Shown: in pieces, positions 34,837 to 44,436 of the stretch | Layout of the letters: every line of letters starts with the position of its first letter | How positions within the stretch are numbered: position 1 is the first letter of the stretch | Assembly: GCF_014692495.1 (NCBI RefSeq) | Contig: NZ_JACOIJ010000003.1 | Span: 1-64,000 of the forward strand | Reading direction: 5' to 3' | Source: Sphingobacterium litopenaei | GTDB taxonomy: Bacteria > Bacteroidota > Bacteroidia > Sphingobacteriales > Sphingobacteriaceae | DNA: 64,000 nucleotides | Position numbers and translations under genes: made by a program | The notes under the pieces: generated by a model | Databases searched by the model: none | The model's input: the letters and a program-made list of their open reading frames with translations, nothing else | Told to the model about the DNA's origin: nothing

Positions 34837-36093
34837 TTATTGTAATTGGAATGTACCGTGCATGTATTCTTTATAGTTTACAGCTTCGTTGGTAAATCCC
34901 CAATTGTCGTGATATTCGAATTTATACGTATTGAACAATCCGTTATAAGATTCTCCAGTTAATTTTGACTTCAAATTGTTTACACCATATCTGTCAATAA
35001 GTTTACCGAAGTAGACTGCGACATCATATCCTTTATATGATTGATCAGATGGCAATACACCAAATTTTTGTCTGTAAGATTCTCTAAAGTTACGCGCTGT
35101 ATTCGTCCACGCTTTAAAATTACTTTCTGTCGTAATAATAGGATGCAAACTATAGAAATTGCTGTGATTACTGAAATCAAAACGATCCCAAAGCGGATGA
35201 CCGTACAACTTAATTGAATAAAAAGATTCAGCATTTTTTCTAGAAAGATTACTGATTAAATTATTCAACTGCGTTTTGTCCGTAGTACCACTTACCACCA
35301 AATTAGAGCCTGTTTGTGAAAGTTTCTCATTCAGCTGCGCTAATGTAGAAACAGAAATAATATTTACATTCGGCTTTTGCTCTTTAATTGCAGACAACAT
35401 ACCGTTCAAAAATTGTCTGCTATCATTGTCTGGTGTGTTGTAAATAATAATAATATCGCCCGTCATAAAATCATTTGCCACGCGTTTGGCTATTCCATTG
35501 GTATGTGATTTTATCGATGGTGTGATGGTCACCAGATTTTGCAACCCAAACTCGGAAGCGGGTGATGCCGCCAAAGGATTGATAATTAGCTTGTCCTTAT
35601 TTATTAAATTATTACCAAAAGCTTTGATTTCTATTGGATAAACAGGGCCAACAATAATACCCGATTGTTCAATTTCTTCAGATGTAGCTAAAGTTGAATT
35701 GAAATAAGCATTATCCTTTGAATCAATAACTTTTAATTTATAAGGCTTAGAGTTTTTAGAGATTTCTTGAAGCCCCAATTGAAAACCTTGATAGAAATCT
35801 AAGGCTAAAGCAGATCTTTTTACATCATTCTCTTGAACGCCTAGAGCATTGATATTATCAAGCTGAAAAGGCAACAATAAAGCGATGCTTCTTTCAGCTG
35901 CAATTTTCTTTTCTTTCTCGGAAGCTGCTTTTTCTTCTGCTGCAGATTTCTCTTCCGCAACTTTAGCTGCATTAGTATCCGCACTACTTACCTGACCTGT
36001 ATTAGAAGGCGCACGCAATACAGTACTTTTAGGAGCACACGCAGACACTCCTAAAAGTAAAGAAACAGCATATATAAAATAAGATTTTCTCAA
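34837..36093 (-). CDS. Periplasmic-binding-fold lipoprotein (amino acid ABC-type / LpoA-like)
   Basis: The protein has a lipobox LLLGVSAC, a charged Ala/Glu/Lys coil (about 50-75), then a type I periplasmic binding fold (IALLLPFQLDNI, IVGPVYPIEIKAFGNNL, IIIYNTPDNDSRQFLNGM, SDQSYKGYDVAVYFGKLI). Such proteins are solute receptors or LpoA-type PBP activators. The start is uncertain. ATGs at 36141 and 36168 lie inside guaA and give an odd long N-region; TTG at 36093, 4 bases past the guaA stop, gives a textbook lipoprotein start and is chosen. There is no permease gene nearby. Confidence 0.75.
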   Translation of the reverse strand: MRKSYFIYAVSLLLGVSACAPKSTVLRAPSNTGQVSSADTNAAKVAEEKSAAEEKAASEKEKKIAAERSIALLLPFQLDNINALGVQENDVKRSALALDFYQGFQLGLQEISKNSKPYKLKVIDSKDNAYFNSTLATSEEIEQSGIIVGPVYPIEIKAFGNNLINKDKLIINPLAASPASEFGLQNLVTITPSIKSHTNGIAKRVANDFMTGDIIIIYNTPDNDSRQFLNGMLSAIKEQKPNVNIISVSTLAQLNEKLSQTGSNLVVSGTTDKTQLNNLISNLSRKNAESFYSIKLYGHPLWDRFDFSNHSNFYSLHPIITTESNFKAWTNTARNFRESYRQKFGVLPSDQSYKGYDVAVYFGKLIDRYGVNNLKSKLTGESYNGLFNTYKFEYHDNWGFTNEAVNYKEYMHGTFQLQ

Positions 36094-36097
36094 TTTC

Positions 36098-37648
36098 TTA
36101 TTCCCACTCAATTGTTGCTGGTGGTTTTGAACTGATGTCATATACAACTCTGTTGATTCCTTTAACATGATTTATTATTTCATTCGAAATCTTAGCTAAT
36201 AACTCATATGGTAAGTGAATCCAATCTGCTGTCATTCCGTCCAATGATCCTACAGCTCTCAACGCTACTACGTGTTCGTAAGTACGTTCATCGCCCATTA
36301 CACCAACTGATTGTACAGGTAAAAAGATTGTTCCTGCTTGCCATACTTTATCGTACCAACCTGATTCCTTCAGATTACGGATATAAATATCATCAGCATC
36401 TTGCAAAATTCGTACCTTTTCTTCTGTGATATCACCTAAAATACGAATTCCTAGACCTGGACCTGGGAATGGATGTCTATTTAAGATATTAGGATCTACT
36501 TCCAAAGTTTTACCTACACGACGAACTTCATCTTTAAACAAGGTCTTTAAAGGCTCTATTACCTTCAATTTCATGTAGTCTGGTAAACCTCCTACGTTGT
36601 GATGAGATTTGATTGTAGCAGAAGGACCTTTGACAGAGATGGATTCAATAATATCAGGATAGATAGTACCTTGACCTAACCATTTCGCTTCAGCACCTTC
36701 TGGTAATTCTTTTTGAATATCTTTTGATGCCTGATCGAATACATCGATGAAAGCAGCACCAATAATTTTACGTTTAGCTTCTGGTTCTTTAACACCCTCA
36801 AGTTTGCTATAGAATAATTCTTTAGCATTCACACCTTTGATGTTTAAGCCCATATTTTTGTAAGAATCCAATACCTGTTCGTATTCATTCTTACGCAACA
36901 AACCGTGATCTACAAAGAAACAGTGTAATCTCTCACCTATTGCATGATGTAATAATACAGCAGCAACTGTTGAATCCACACCACCAGATAATGCCATGAT
37001 AACATGATCATTACCTAATTGCTCTTTAAGTTCTGCTACAGTTGTCTCTACAAATGATTCAGAAGTCCAATCTTGCGAACAACGACATATATTTACTACG
37101 AAATTTTTGATTAATATCTGACCATCTGTACTATGAGTTACTTCTGGGTGAAATTGAATACCATAAGTTTTAGTACCTTCTACGTGGTAAGCTGCTACAC
37201 GTACTTTGTCTGTACTTGCTATTACCTTGAAAGTGGCAGGAACTTCTTTAATAGTGTCTCCATGAGACATCCAAACTTGTGATTGTGCTGGAATACCTTT
37301 CAACAATTCATTAGAATCATCGACAAACTGTAAGTTTGCTCTACCATACTCACGAATTTCAGATGGCAAAACTTCGCCGCCCGATTGCTGTGCTAAATAT
37401 TGTGCACCATAACAAACACCTAATAAAGGGAAACGTGATTGAATAGATTTATAGTCAATTTGAGGAGCATCCTCTTGACGTACGGAGTAAGGACTTCCAG
37501 AGAAAATAACGCCTTTTACGTTATCATCAAAATCAGGAACATTATTAAAAGGATGAATCTCACAATAAACATTCAGTTCTCTCACACGACGTGCAATCAA
37601 CTGCGTGTATTGCGATCCAAAATCAAGGATAATAATTTTTTCAGACAT
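36098..37648 (-). CDS. guaA: GMP synthase (glutamine-hydrolysing)
   Basis: GuaA aminates XMP to GMP. The 516-residue protein has the class I glutamine amidotransferase half with [12 protein letters not shown] (Cys79) and FHPEV (His167, Glu169). The ATP-pyrophosphatase half carries the P-loop ALSGGVDST, followed by the C-terminal dimer domain with [16 protein letters not shown] and KPPATIEWE, the invariant end. Length is normal. A minus 7 box lies only 4 bases before the ATG. The lipoprotein gene follows directly. Confidence 0.97.
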   Translation of the reverse strand: MSEKIIILDFGSQYTQLIARRVRELNVYCEIHPFNNVPDFDDNVKGVIFSGSPYSVRQEDAPQIDYKSIQSRFPLLGVCYGAQYLAQQSGGEVLPSEIREYGRANLQFVDDSNELLKGIPAQSQVWMSHGDTIKEVPATFKVIASTDKVRVAAYHVEGTKTYGIQFHPEVTHSTDGQILIKNFVVNICRCSQDWTSESFVETTVAELKEQLGNDHVIMALSGGVDSTVAAVLLHHAIGERLHCFFVDHGLLRKNEYEQVLDSYKNMGLNIKGVNAKELFYSKLEGVKEPEAKRKIIGAAFIDVFDQASKDIQKELPEGAEAKWLGQGTIYPDIIESISVKGPSATIKSHHNVGGLPDYMKLKVIEPLKTLFKDEVRRVGKTLEVDPNILNRHPFPGPGLGIRILGDITEEKVRILQDADDIYIRNLKESGWYDKVWQAGTIFLPVQSVGVMGDERTYEHVVALRAVGSLDGMTADWIHLPYELLAKISNEIINHVKGINRVVYDISSKPPATIEWE

Positions 37649-37652
37649 AGTG

Positions 37653-37660
37653 CAAAGTTA
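37653..37660 (-). promoter_or_regulatory. Candidate minus 7 box abutting the guaA start
   Basis: The minus strand reads TAACTTTG, a TANNTTTG match ending 4 bases before ATG 37648, which would give a leaderless guaA mRNA. Confidence 0.35.
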
Positions 37661-37723
37661 CAATTTAGATATTAATATTCGGAAAGCTATTTTTTACTAA
37701 TTCCAATAAAGAATCGAGCTATA

Positions 37724-38527
37724 TTATCCGTAAATTTCATTTAATTCTTTAGCAAGACGAATACCTGCTTTCAACAAAGCTTCTTCCATCGGATATTTGA
37801 AATCGTATATGTATTTATAGCTTAAGTTTGCATTATTCTCTACGTCAGCATAGATTTTATTAGATAATTCGTGGGTTTCGAATAAGGCTTGCTCAAAAGA
37901 TACATCGTATTTTTTGTAGTAATCTTTAGCATAAACATCTAATACCGAAGCATACTCTGTAAAGCTGTATTTTTCATTATCTACTAAATCCGAATCCCAA
38001 ACGCGGTGAATATTAGTTTTTCTACCAAAAAACATCACTTCAATCTTATTACCGCCTAAGTCTTCTGCTCTACCAACATGCATTGGCTGATGTGCGTCCG
38101 CGAATAAGTGAATGATATAGTAGAAATTATGCTGTTGTTGTTTCAATGGTAATTCTCTAGCATTTTTAGCTTCAGCTTTTACACGTAAATAAGACTTGTA
38201 TAAGTTGTTTTCTGGTGAATTTTGCAATTCTTGGTTGAATTGTTCGAAAGTCAAATTACCTGGTGTATTAACAAAATGCCATGAACCTGTCGTATTCAAA
38301 GCGGGATCTGGATCTGACTTAATAAAATCTCCCCAGTTAGACCAATATGCAATCTTTTGATTACCTATTATTTTTTGAATATTCTTTTTAGCTTTTTTTG
38401 TTAAATGCTTTTCCGCAATTTCAGAAATAACACGGTGACCAGTCATACCCCATGCGCTTGCTTTTTCAATTTGACCGAAAATCAAACTTGCTGCTACGAG
38501 TAAAACTGCATTTATTTTGTTTTTCAT
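37724..38527 (-). CDS. S1/P1 family nuclease
   Basis: This 267-residue secreted protein has a signal peptide ending KASA and the zinc nuclease family start WGMTGHRVISEIAEKHL, in which the mature N-terminal Trp and the His bind zinc. Other marks are WSNWGDFIKSDPD, FYYIIHLFADAHQPMHVG, LGGNKIEVMFFGR and TNIHRVWDSDLV. The three-zinc ligand set appears complete. S1/P1 enzymes cut single-stranded DNA and RNA and remove 3'-phosphates, here probably in the periplasm for phosphate or nucleoside scavenging. Confidence 0.92.
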   Translation of the reverse strand: MKNKINAVLLVAASLIFGQIEKASAWGMTGHRVISEIAEKHLTKKAKKNIQKIIGNQKIAYWSNWGDFIKSDPDPALNTTGSWHFVNTPGNLTFEQFNQELQNSPENNLYKSYLRVKAEAKNARELPLKQQQHNFYYIIHLFADAHQPMHVGRAEDLGGNKIEVMFFGRKTNIHRVWDSDLVDNEKYSFTEYASVLDVYAKDYYKKYDVSFEQALFETHELSNKIYADVENNANLSYKYIYDFKYPMEEALLKAGIRLAKELNEIYG

Positions 38528-38534
38528 ATGATTA

Positions 38535-38999
38535 TTATTTAAAAATTTCGAATGAATATTTTGCCATGGACCAAAACTCGTCCAATGCTATAAGACGCGG
38601 TTTGAAAAAACTAATCAAATCTGGCCATTGATCTTTATTAAAAATAGATATTTTCTGATTGTAGGAAGTTGAAATTCGTGCCGTTTGCTTTCCGCTTTCA
38701 TCATAATACACTTCGTCCCACTCCCATTCCTCTTGAAGCGTATCGTGTAATATATGGCTCAATTCTTTAAATTGATCGAATATAAGTTGTCGTATGCTAG
38801 AATCAGGATGTGTGATTTCAATAAAGATATGCGCTGATTTATTGGTAGCATCCATACGAAAGTATAGATCTTTAACTCCAGTTTTGTAATTCACCCAGTT
38901 CACCTTATCGCCATCAGCTGAGGGCACTGCTGACATATATTGACCAAAGGTAGTCCAGAAATTTTCTTTTAAACGCTTAGCTTCTTCTTTTGAATACAA
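38535..38999 (-). CDS. DUF4268 domain protein
   Basis: This 154-residue cytoplasmic protein matches DUF4268: MYSKEEAKRLKENFWTTFGQYM, VNWVNYKTGVKDLYFRMDAT and the W-rich EEWEWDEVYYDESGK. The fold is related to restriction-endonuclease-like domains, but no activity is proven. It starts with TTG at 38999; the family N-terminus MYSKEEA supports this over the internal ATG. It lies 7 bases before the S1/P1 nuclease gene and is likely co-transcribed. Confidence 0.8.
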   Translation of the reverse strand: MYSKEEAKRLKENFWTTFGQYMSAVPSADGDKVNWVNYKTGVKDLYFRMDATNKSAHIFIEITHPDSSIRQLIFDQFKELSHILHDTLQEEWEWDEVYYDESGKQTARISTSYNQKISIFNKDQWPDLISFFKPRLIALDEFWSMAKYSFEIFK

Positions 39000-39080
39000 A
39001 ACTTAAAATTTTTACAAAATTATAAAAATGGTTAAACTTTTGCAGTCACTATTTTGTTAAACTTAAAAGCTTACAAATTC

Positions 39081-39614
39081 ATGGACAAGAAAAAATCATT
39101 GCTATTACTCACAGCAGCCGCCGCCGGCACAGTTATATACAACATTTGGAAACCCGTAAAATCAACTCTACCAGTTATTAAAGATTTTGAATTGGAAAAA
39201 TATCTGGGAGAATGGTATGAAATTGCTCGTTTAGATTTCTTTTGGGAAAAAGGTTTGAAAAATGTGAAGGCTAACTATTCTTTGAACGAAGATGGAAGCA
39301 TTAAAGTGATTAATTCAGGAGTGAAGATAAAGGATAATAAACTTAAACAAAGTGTTGGAAAAGCTAAATTTTTAGGGGAACCTAACGAAGGTGCTTTGAA
39401 AGTATCTTTTTTCGGTCCATTTTATTCAGGTTATAATATTATGCATATTGGGGGAAATTACGAATACGCATTGGTTTTCGGGGAAAATCTAGATTATATG
39501 TGGATTCTTTCTCGCACTAAAACGATTACACCTGAACTGCAAGCTAAATATTTAGAATATGCTAGAACAGCAGGTTATGCTGTAGAAGAATTAGTTTGGA
39601 CAATTCAAGAATAA
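39081..39614 (+). CDS. Lipocalin family protein (Blc-like)
   Basis: This 177-residue protein has an N-terminal hydrophobic segment (KSLLLLTAAAAGTVIYNIW), then a lipocalin domain: the GxW motif in YLGEWYEIARLDFFWEKGL, KVSFFGPFYSGYNIMHIG, YALVFGENLDYMWILSRT. Blc-like lipocalins bind fatty acids or lysophospholipids at the membrane. ATG 39081 is preferred to TTG 39054. No lipobox cysteine is visible, so it may be anchored by its N-terminal helix. Confidence 0.9.
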   Translation: MDKKKSLLLLTAAAAGTVIYNIWKPVKSTLPVIKDFELEKYLGEWYEIARLDFFWEKGLKNVKANYSLNEDGSIKVINSGVKIKDNKLKQSVGKAKFLGEPNEGALKVSFFGPFYSGYNIMHIGGNYEYALVFGENLDYMWILSRTKTITPELQAKYLEYARTAGYAVEELVWTIQE

Positions 39615-39923
39615 TTAACTAAATATCTCTTGTACAATATTAAAATCCACTGAAGAATCTGAAGCTATTGCTTGGGAAATAAATTGAAGATGTTCTTCAG
39701 TAATTCTGTTACCAATTCCTTTGTTGTACAATGAAGTTAGAAAATAAGCATATTCTTGCTTTGTCTTTGCATCTATTAAATGGTTTTGAACATTGTAATT
39801 AATTAGTGTAGCTGCAAAAGCACCAAAATCTTCTATAGAGAATCGCTTAAATTTAGCATAGAATTTAAACATATACTTCTCAAAATCATTTTCTAACTGT
39901 TTACTTACTTCAAAATCCATCAT
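39615..39923 (-). CDS. Small hypothetical protein
   Basis: I do not recognise this protein of about 102 residues. It is helical and soluble, with many Phe/Tyr/Lys (FEKYMFKFYAKFKRFSIEDFGAF) and an acidic end. The start is taken as the ATG pair at 39923/39920, because the upstream ATG at 39941 lies in the arm of the neighbouring terminator. It converges with the lipocalin gene with no spacer. Confidence 0.6.
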   Translation of the reverse strand: MMDFEVSKQLENDFEKYMFKFYAKFKRFSIEDFGAFAATLINYNVQNHLIDAKTKQEYAYFLTSLYNKGIGNRITEEHLQFISQAIASDSSVDFNIVQEIFS

Positions 39924-39957
39924 ATAAAAAAGGCATATCATTTTTGATGATATGCCT
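39924..39957 (-). terminator. Intrinsic terminator of the DUF937-OmpA gene
   Basis: AGGCATATCAT (39931-39941) pairs with ATGATATGCCT (39947-39957), followed on the minus strand by TTTTTTAT. Confidence 0.85.
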
Positions 39958-39982
39958 CAAAAGTAGTAAAAATTATACTATT

Positions 39983-41299
39983 TTATTTTCGAACGCTTAC
40001 CGCTACTCTTCTATCTTTAGCTCTTTCGGCATCTGATGCACTAGCTGGGACAGATGCAAATTCCGAACCGTAACCTTCAGCATCATCTACTTGACTACCC
40101 AAACCTTTACTTTCCAAAAACGTTTTTACGGCTTCCGCTCTTTCTTCGGAGATTCTTTCATTGACCTCTTCATCACCAGTCTTATCCGTATAGCCTCCTA
40201 TTTTTATTTTTGCGTCAGGAAATAAACGTAAAATAGCCGCAAGATTTTCTAATTGTTGTTGGCTTTCTGGTAGAACATTCGCGGTTCCAGTTTCAAAATT
40301 TAAATTATCAAAATCAAACCATTTTTCTTTTAGCTCATCCTCTGACAACGACTTATAGCCTGACTGTAGGAAAGCAATTAAATTCTCTTCTATTCCAGCT
40401 GGATATGCTTTCAACGAAGCTCCATCAGGAAGTTTAACATCTACATACGTACGACCTTCCTGAGCAAGAGGCTCATTAATAGCTGAAGTAGTATCCACAT
40501 TATCGATAGAATCTCTTAAAATAGTCTCTCGTGTATCACCATCACAGCTTTTTCCAAAAAGCAACCACAATGCAATTATAATTATGGGAATTAATAGCCA
40601 CCAATATCCTGCGCCTTTTTTCTCTTCTTCAATTCGTTCGGGTGTATGCACCACATCGGGTTGGCGAGGAGGAAGATTCACCGGTTCCCTAGGTATTGGT
40701 TCTGCAAGAACTGTTTCGTCTGACTTATCTGTTTCTTTTGGAATCTCCGTAGGTTTATCTGCTTGCGCAAATAAAGATCCAAATGCACCTAATCCTAATC
40801 CTGTAGGTAATGCAGCTGCAAATGCGGATTTATTTGCATTAAGAAGACTGCCTATAGAACTAGCATTCCAGTCCGACCCTTTATGTGTTAATCCCGAGAT
40901 AACCGCAGGGAGGCTGGCTCCTAATAAACCGCTTACAGACTCACTTCGCAATCCAATATAAGATGCTATGGATTCTACAACCGTAGTCAATCGATCTCCA
41001 AATATAGAGGACAAAAGATTTTGTGTTTCAAACTTAGAGTTATCCGTACCAGAAGGTGTTCCAAAATAGTTTCCAAATAAATTATTAACATCGAAAGAAC
41101 TAAACAGATGTTTAGCTGATGTTAAAATACTAGTTAATCCATCTCCTCCTTTACCTTGTAATCCTAAAAGTAAAGAGGGAACGGTCAATTCAACACCCTT
41201 TTCGACTTTTTCCGGCGATTCACCTAAGTTTGCACTTAGTTTGTTAATTACTTCAGATGTGAAGTATGACTTAACATTACTCAATAAATTACTTTCCAT
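39983..41299 (-). CDS. OmpA-family protein with N-terminal DUF937 domain
   Basis: This 438-residue protein has three parts. Residues about 5-175 resemble the DUF937 (YidB-like) domain: VKSYFTSEVINKLSANLGESPEKV, then gly/ser-rich helices. One membrane helix (about 231-248, WWLLIPIIIIALWLLFG) follows a Pro/Glu-rich linker. The C-terminal OmpA domain (about 320-438) has FETGTANVLPESQQQLENLA, KIKIGGYTDKTGDEEVN and RISEERAEAVKTFLESKG. It is therefore an inner-membrane protein with a periplasmic peptidoglycan-binding end and a cytoplasmic DUF937 part. Confidence 0.88.
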   Translation of the reverse strand: MESNLLSNVKSYFTSEVINKLSANLGESPEKVEKGVELTVPSLLLGLQGKGGDGLTSILTSAKHLFSSFDVNNLFGNYFGTPSGTDNSKFETQNLLSSIFGDRLTTVVESIASYIGLRSESVSGLLGASLPAVISGLTHKGSDWNASSIGSLLNANKSAFAAALPTGLGLGAFGSLFAQADKPTEIPKETDKSDETVLAEPIPREPVNLPPRQPDVVHTPERIEEEKKGAGYWWLLIPIIIIALWLLFGKSCDGDTRETILRDSIDNVDTTSAINEPLAQEGRTYVDVKLPDGASLKAYPAGIEENLIAFLQSGYKSLSEDELKEKWFDFDNLNFETGTANVLPESQQQLENLAAILRLFPDAKIKIGGYTDKTGDEEVNERISEERAEAVKTFLESKGLGSQVDDAEGYGSEFASVPASASDAERAKDRRVAVSVRK

Positions 41300-41398
41300 T
41301 TCGATTTAAATAGTTAACAGAGTAAACAACAAGTTAACTGAGCATTTGTTTGTTTTTAATATTTCTGTTACTTAACTTCTTATTAATATTACATCGCT

Positions 41399-41406
41399 TA
41401 TATTTG
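41399..41406 (+). promoter_or_regulatory. Candidate minus 7 box for alkaline phosphatase
   Basis: TATATTTG matches TANNTTTG, 25 bases upstream of ATG 41432. The minus 33 element is unclear. Confidence 0.35.
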
Positions 41407-41431
41407 GTTTATACAATTCAATTATTTAGTT

Positions 41432-42841
41432 ATGAACTACAAATCTACATTTGCCTCTATCTTTCTCTTTTTATTTGTTATTGCATCTGGTTTTGCTCAG
41501 CCTAAGTACATTTTTTATCTTATAGGTGATGGAATGGGCCTTAATCATGTGAATTTGGCTGAAATTTATACAGCTGAAACTCAAGGTCGCATAGGCTACC
41601 AACCTTTAGTTCTTACACAATTTCCTCATGTGGGATTTGCATCCTCTAACTCCCTTACTCATGGCGTGACAGACTCTGGCGCAGGTGGTACTGCTTTGGC
41701 AGTGGGAAGAAAGACTAGAAATGGAAATATTGGTACGGACAGTCTTGGCATGACGCCTTATAAAAGTATTGCATTTGCGGCAAAAGAAAAAGGGCTTAAA
41801 GTTGGAATTACAACAAGTGTTAGTGTGGATCATGCTACGCCAGCTGCTTTTTATGCCCATCAGCCCAGCAGAAACAATTATTATGAAATCGCCTCAGAAA
41901 TACCAAAGTCTGGGTTTGACCTATTTGCTGGAGCAGGTTTCTTAAAACCAACCACAACTCATGATAAAAATGAAGTCACTGATATTCATACTCAACTTGA
42001 AAAACAAGGGTATAAAATTGTACGAGGTAAAGATGCTTTATCAAAAGATATCTATGAAGGGAAAAATATTGTTTGGTTGAATAAAGAGTCTGAAGCCAAG
42101 GACGCGTTAAAATTTGCTATTGATCAAAAAGAAGACGATATGTCTTTAGAAGATATAACACGTGGTGCAATTAAGAAATTAAGCTATAAAAATGACAAAG
42201 GCTTTTTCTTAATGGTGGAAGGTGGTAAAATCGACTGGTCCGCGCATTCTAATGATGGCGCTACCACTTTGAAAGAGGTATTGGATTTTCATAAAACTAT
42301 CAAAGCAGCCTATGAATTTTATTTAAAACACCCCAAAGAAACGCTGATTGTTGTTACTGCAGATCATGAAACAGGTGGGCTCTCTTTAGGAAATGGTTCA
42401 TCTACTCTAAATACCATAGCATTAGGATACCAAAAAGTTTCACAAGGTACACTATCAACTTTAATTGGAAAACTACGTGAGACAAACTCTAATGCAACAT
42501 GGGAAGATGTTAAAAATTTAATAGCAGAAAATACGGGATTATGGACAAAACTTAAGGTTCCAAGTTCAGATGAAAAGGAGATTAAAGAAGCTTATGAAAA
42601 AAGTTTTATCAATCATGAAAATGAAACTTCTAAAAGCTTATATGCCAATGATGATAAAATTGCATCACTTAGCGTAAAAGCATTAAATAAAATTGCAAGC
42701 TTAGGTTGGTCTTCTACAAATCATACGGCAGCATACGTACCAGTATTTGCGATTGGAGTAGGCGCTGAAATATTTAATTCCAAAATGGATAATACAGATA
42801 TCCCTAAGAAAATAGCACAAGCGGCGAAATTGAATTTCTAA
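41432..42841 (+). CDS. Alkaline phosphatase
   Basis: This 469-residue secreted enzyme has a signal peptide (ending GFAQ) and alkaline phosphatase marks: YLIGDGMGLNHVN (metal Asp33), HGVTDSGAGGTALAVGRKT with the nucleophile Ser82, SVDHATPAAFYAHQ, MVEGGKIDWSAHSND and VTADHETGGLSLG. The two-zinc and magnesium ligands appear present. It hydrolyses phosphomonoesters in the periplasm to gain phosphate. It is a single gene ending at a bidirectional terminator shared with apt. Confidence 0.94.
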   Translation: MNYKSTFASIFLFLFVIASGFAQPKYIFYLIGDGMGLNHVNLAEIYTAETQGRIGYQPLVLTQFPHVGFASSNSLTHGVTDSGAGGTALAVGRKTRNGNIGTDSLGMTPYKSIAFAAKEKGLKVGITTSVSVDHATPAAFYAHQPSRNNYYEIASEIPKSGFDLFAGAGFLKPTTTHDKNEVTDIHTQLEKQGYKIVRGKDALSKDIYEGKNIVWLNKESEAKDALKFAIDQKEDDMSLEDITRGAIKKLSYKNDKGFFLMVEGGKIDWSAHSNDGATTLKEVLDFHKTIKAAYEFYLKHPKETLIVVTADHETGGLSLGNGSSTLNTIALGYQKVSQGTLSTLIGKLRETNSNATWEDVKNLIAENTGLWTKLKVPSSDEKEIKEAYEKSFINHENETSKSLYANDDKIASLSVKALNKIASLGWSSTNHTAAYVPVFAIGVGAEIFNSKMDNTDIPKKIAQAAKLNF

Positions 42842-42855
42842 GGAATCTTTAATGC

Positions 42856-42898
42856 AATAAGAAAGGCAATGGTTTTAAATACAATTGCCTTTCTTATT
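42856..42898. terminator. Bidirectional terminator between alkaline phosphatase and apt
   Basis: AATAAGAAAGGCAAT (42856-42870) pairs with ATTGCCTTTCTTATT (42884-42898), a 15-base perfect stem with T/A-rich flanks, placed between two convergent genes. Confidence 0.85.
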
Positions 42899-43426
42899 TT
42901 AATATTTTACCAAAGATATTACATTCTCGCTAAATCGATGTAATCTTCCCTCTCCCTTCAAGAATTCTAAATTGATTACAAACGAAAATCCAGCAACTTT
43001 CCCCCCTAATTTCTCAATCAATTTTGAAGCGGCTACAACAGTTCCACCAGTAGCTAATAAATCATCATGAATCAAAACATGGGTTCCCTCTGCAAATGCA
43101 TCATCGTGAATTTCAATAGTAGCTTGACCATACTCTAATTTATACGATTCTGAAATCGTTTTTGCAGGCAACTTACCTTGTTTACGAATCGGAACAAAAG
43201 GAATGTTTAATTTGTTGGCAAGCATTAGCCCAAATAGAAAACCTCTACTTTCTATACCTGCAACAACATCAATTTTTAAATCCTTGACTTGTTCAGCGAA
43301 AGCCTCTACTATTTCTGTACACAAATGAGCGTCTTTAAGAATGGGTGTAATATCTTTGAAGATGATTCCAGGCTGAGGAAAATCTGGTACGTCGCGAATT
43401 ACCTCTTTTAACTTCTGTTCTAACAT
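42899..43426 (-). CDS. apt: Adenine phosphoribosyltransferase
   Basis: Apt converts adenine and PRPP to AMP in purine salvage. The 175-residue protein has IRDVPDFPQPGIIFKDITP, AGIESRGFLFG, PFVPIRKQGKLPAKT and the PRPP-binding VLIHDDLLATGGTVVA motif. Length is normal. It begins immediately after the HhH protein gene (no spacer), so the two are co-transcribed. Confidence 0.96.
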   Translation of the reverse strand: MLEQKLKEVIRDVPDFPQPGIIFKDITPILKDAHLCTEIVEAFAEQVKDLKIDVVAGIESRGFLFGLMLANKLNIPFVPIRKQGKLPAKTISESYKLEYGQATIEIHDDAFAEGTHVLIHDDLLATGGTVVAASKLIEKLGGKVAGFSFVINLEFLKGEGRLHRFSENVISLVKY

Positions 43427-44344
43427 TTATTTAAACTCTAAATATGGCTCAATTTTACGCAAAAAATCTTTATCCAAGGCTTTGTTTTGTGTTAAATTGT
43501 CAAAATCTCTGAATGGACCGTGTTCATTTCTAAAATTTACTATTACTTGAGCCTGTTTTTTAGATATGTAAGGATGTTTTGCCAATTCCTCCGCGTTTAA
43601 ATTATTGACATCGAGTTTTCTGACTTGGGCGTTGGACAATTTAAGATTACCTTTTATTAAATCAAATGTTTCTTCATTCAAGCCATACACTTCTTTTAAT
43701 TGTTCTAACTGGTGAAATCCACCCAAAGCATCGCGAAATTTTATAATACGCGCAGACAAAACTATTCCAATACCTTTTAACCTTTTTAATTGTGTAGTAT
43801 CTGTTGAATTCAGTTCTACCACCAATACTTTATCATTTGCGATTTTATCAGTTTTCGGAATGGTCCTTTCAGGAAATTTGGGATACTCATTAGCTTTACC
43901 CTCAATGACGATATACGGATACAATCTATCATAATCTTTTTCATAAATAGAATAGATTTTTTTCAAATCCTCTTTCTTGTAAAACTTTCCTCCTTTTGAT
44001 ATATAATTCTGAATTACTTTTATTTGCTTAGCAGAAAGTCCTAAGCGCTCCCATTCTTCTGGACCAATTGTATTTGGATTGAATTTGAAATAATGAATAG
44101 TTCTACTTGCAGCAGATCTTCTGGAATAATCTGGTTTTGAAAAATCAAATTCAGATTCCTTATCGTTTTCAATTTTTGTGTTATTCTCCTCTAACGTATA
44201 AAGTCGATGTTCAATTGGCTCCTCGGATTTAAAAGATCGGAAAAGAAATAATGTCACATTTACGAAAAGAACGAGCAAGCTTAACAATATAAAACCATTA
44301 CGTTCTACTGTGGTAAATTGGAAATATTTGAAAAACTTAGCCAT
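43427..44344 (-). CDS. Helix-hairpin-helix (ComEA-like) membrane-anchored protein
   Basis: This 305-residue protein has an N-terminal membrane helix (about 18-36) and repeated HhH modules: KVLVVELNSTDTTQLKRLKGIGIVLSARIIKFRDALGGF, and VNNLNAEELAKHPYISKKQAQVIVNFRNEHGPF near the end. HhH domains bind double-stranded DNA without sequence preference; ComEA uses them to capture incoming DNA. A competence role is inferred. Other HhH proteins of this type act in DNA repair. It shares an operon with apt. Confidence 0.88.
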   Translation of the reverse strand: MAKFFKYFQFTTVERNGFILLSLLVLFVNVTLFLFRSFKSEEPIEHRLYTLEENNTKIENDKESEFDFSKPDYSRRSAASRTIHYFKFNPNTIGPEEWERLGLSAKQIKVIQNYISKGGKFYKKEDLKKIYSIYEKDYDRLYPYIVIEGKANEYPKFPERTIPKTDKIANDKVLVVELNSTDTTQLKRLKGIGIVLSARIIKFRDALGGFHQLEQLKEVYGLNEETFDLIKGNLKLSNAQVRKLDVNNLNAEELAKHPYISKKQAQVIVNFRNEHGPFRDFDNLTQNKALDKDFLRKIEPYLEFK

Positions 44345-44405
44345 TAAAGTTAGAGTTGATTTTGCTAAAGCTTCAATTGATTGCCCTATTTTAGAATGAT
44401 TACCT

Positions 44406-44413
44406 TAAATTTG
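44406..44413 (+). promoter_or_regulatory. Candidate promoter of the polysaccharide deacetylase
   Basis: TAAATTTG matches TANNTTTG. A TTG element lies about 22 bases upstream at 44381-44383, near the expected minus 33 spacing. Confidence 0.45.
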
Positions 44414-44436
44414 CAAAATATTAATGTGATTTAAAA

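Noticed and set aside
39924..39941. ATG 39941 as start of the 102-residue protein
   Set aside because: It lies in the terminator stem of the neighbouring gene; ATG 39923 fits better.
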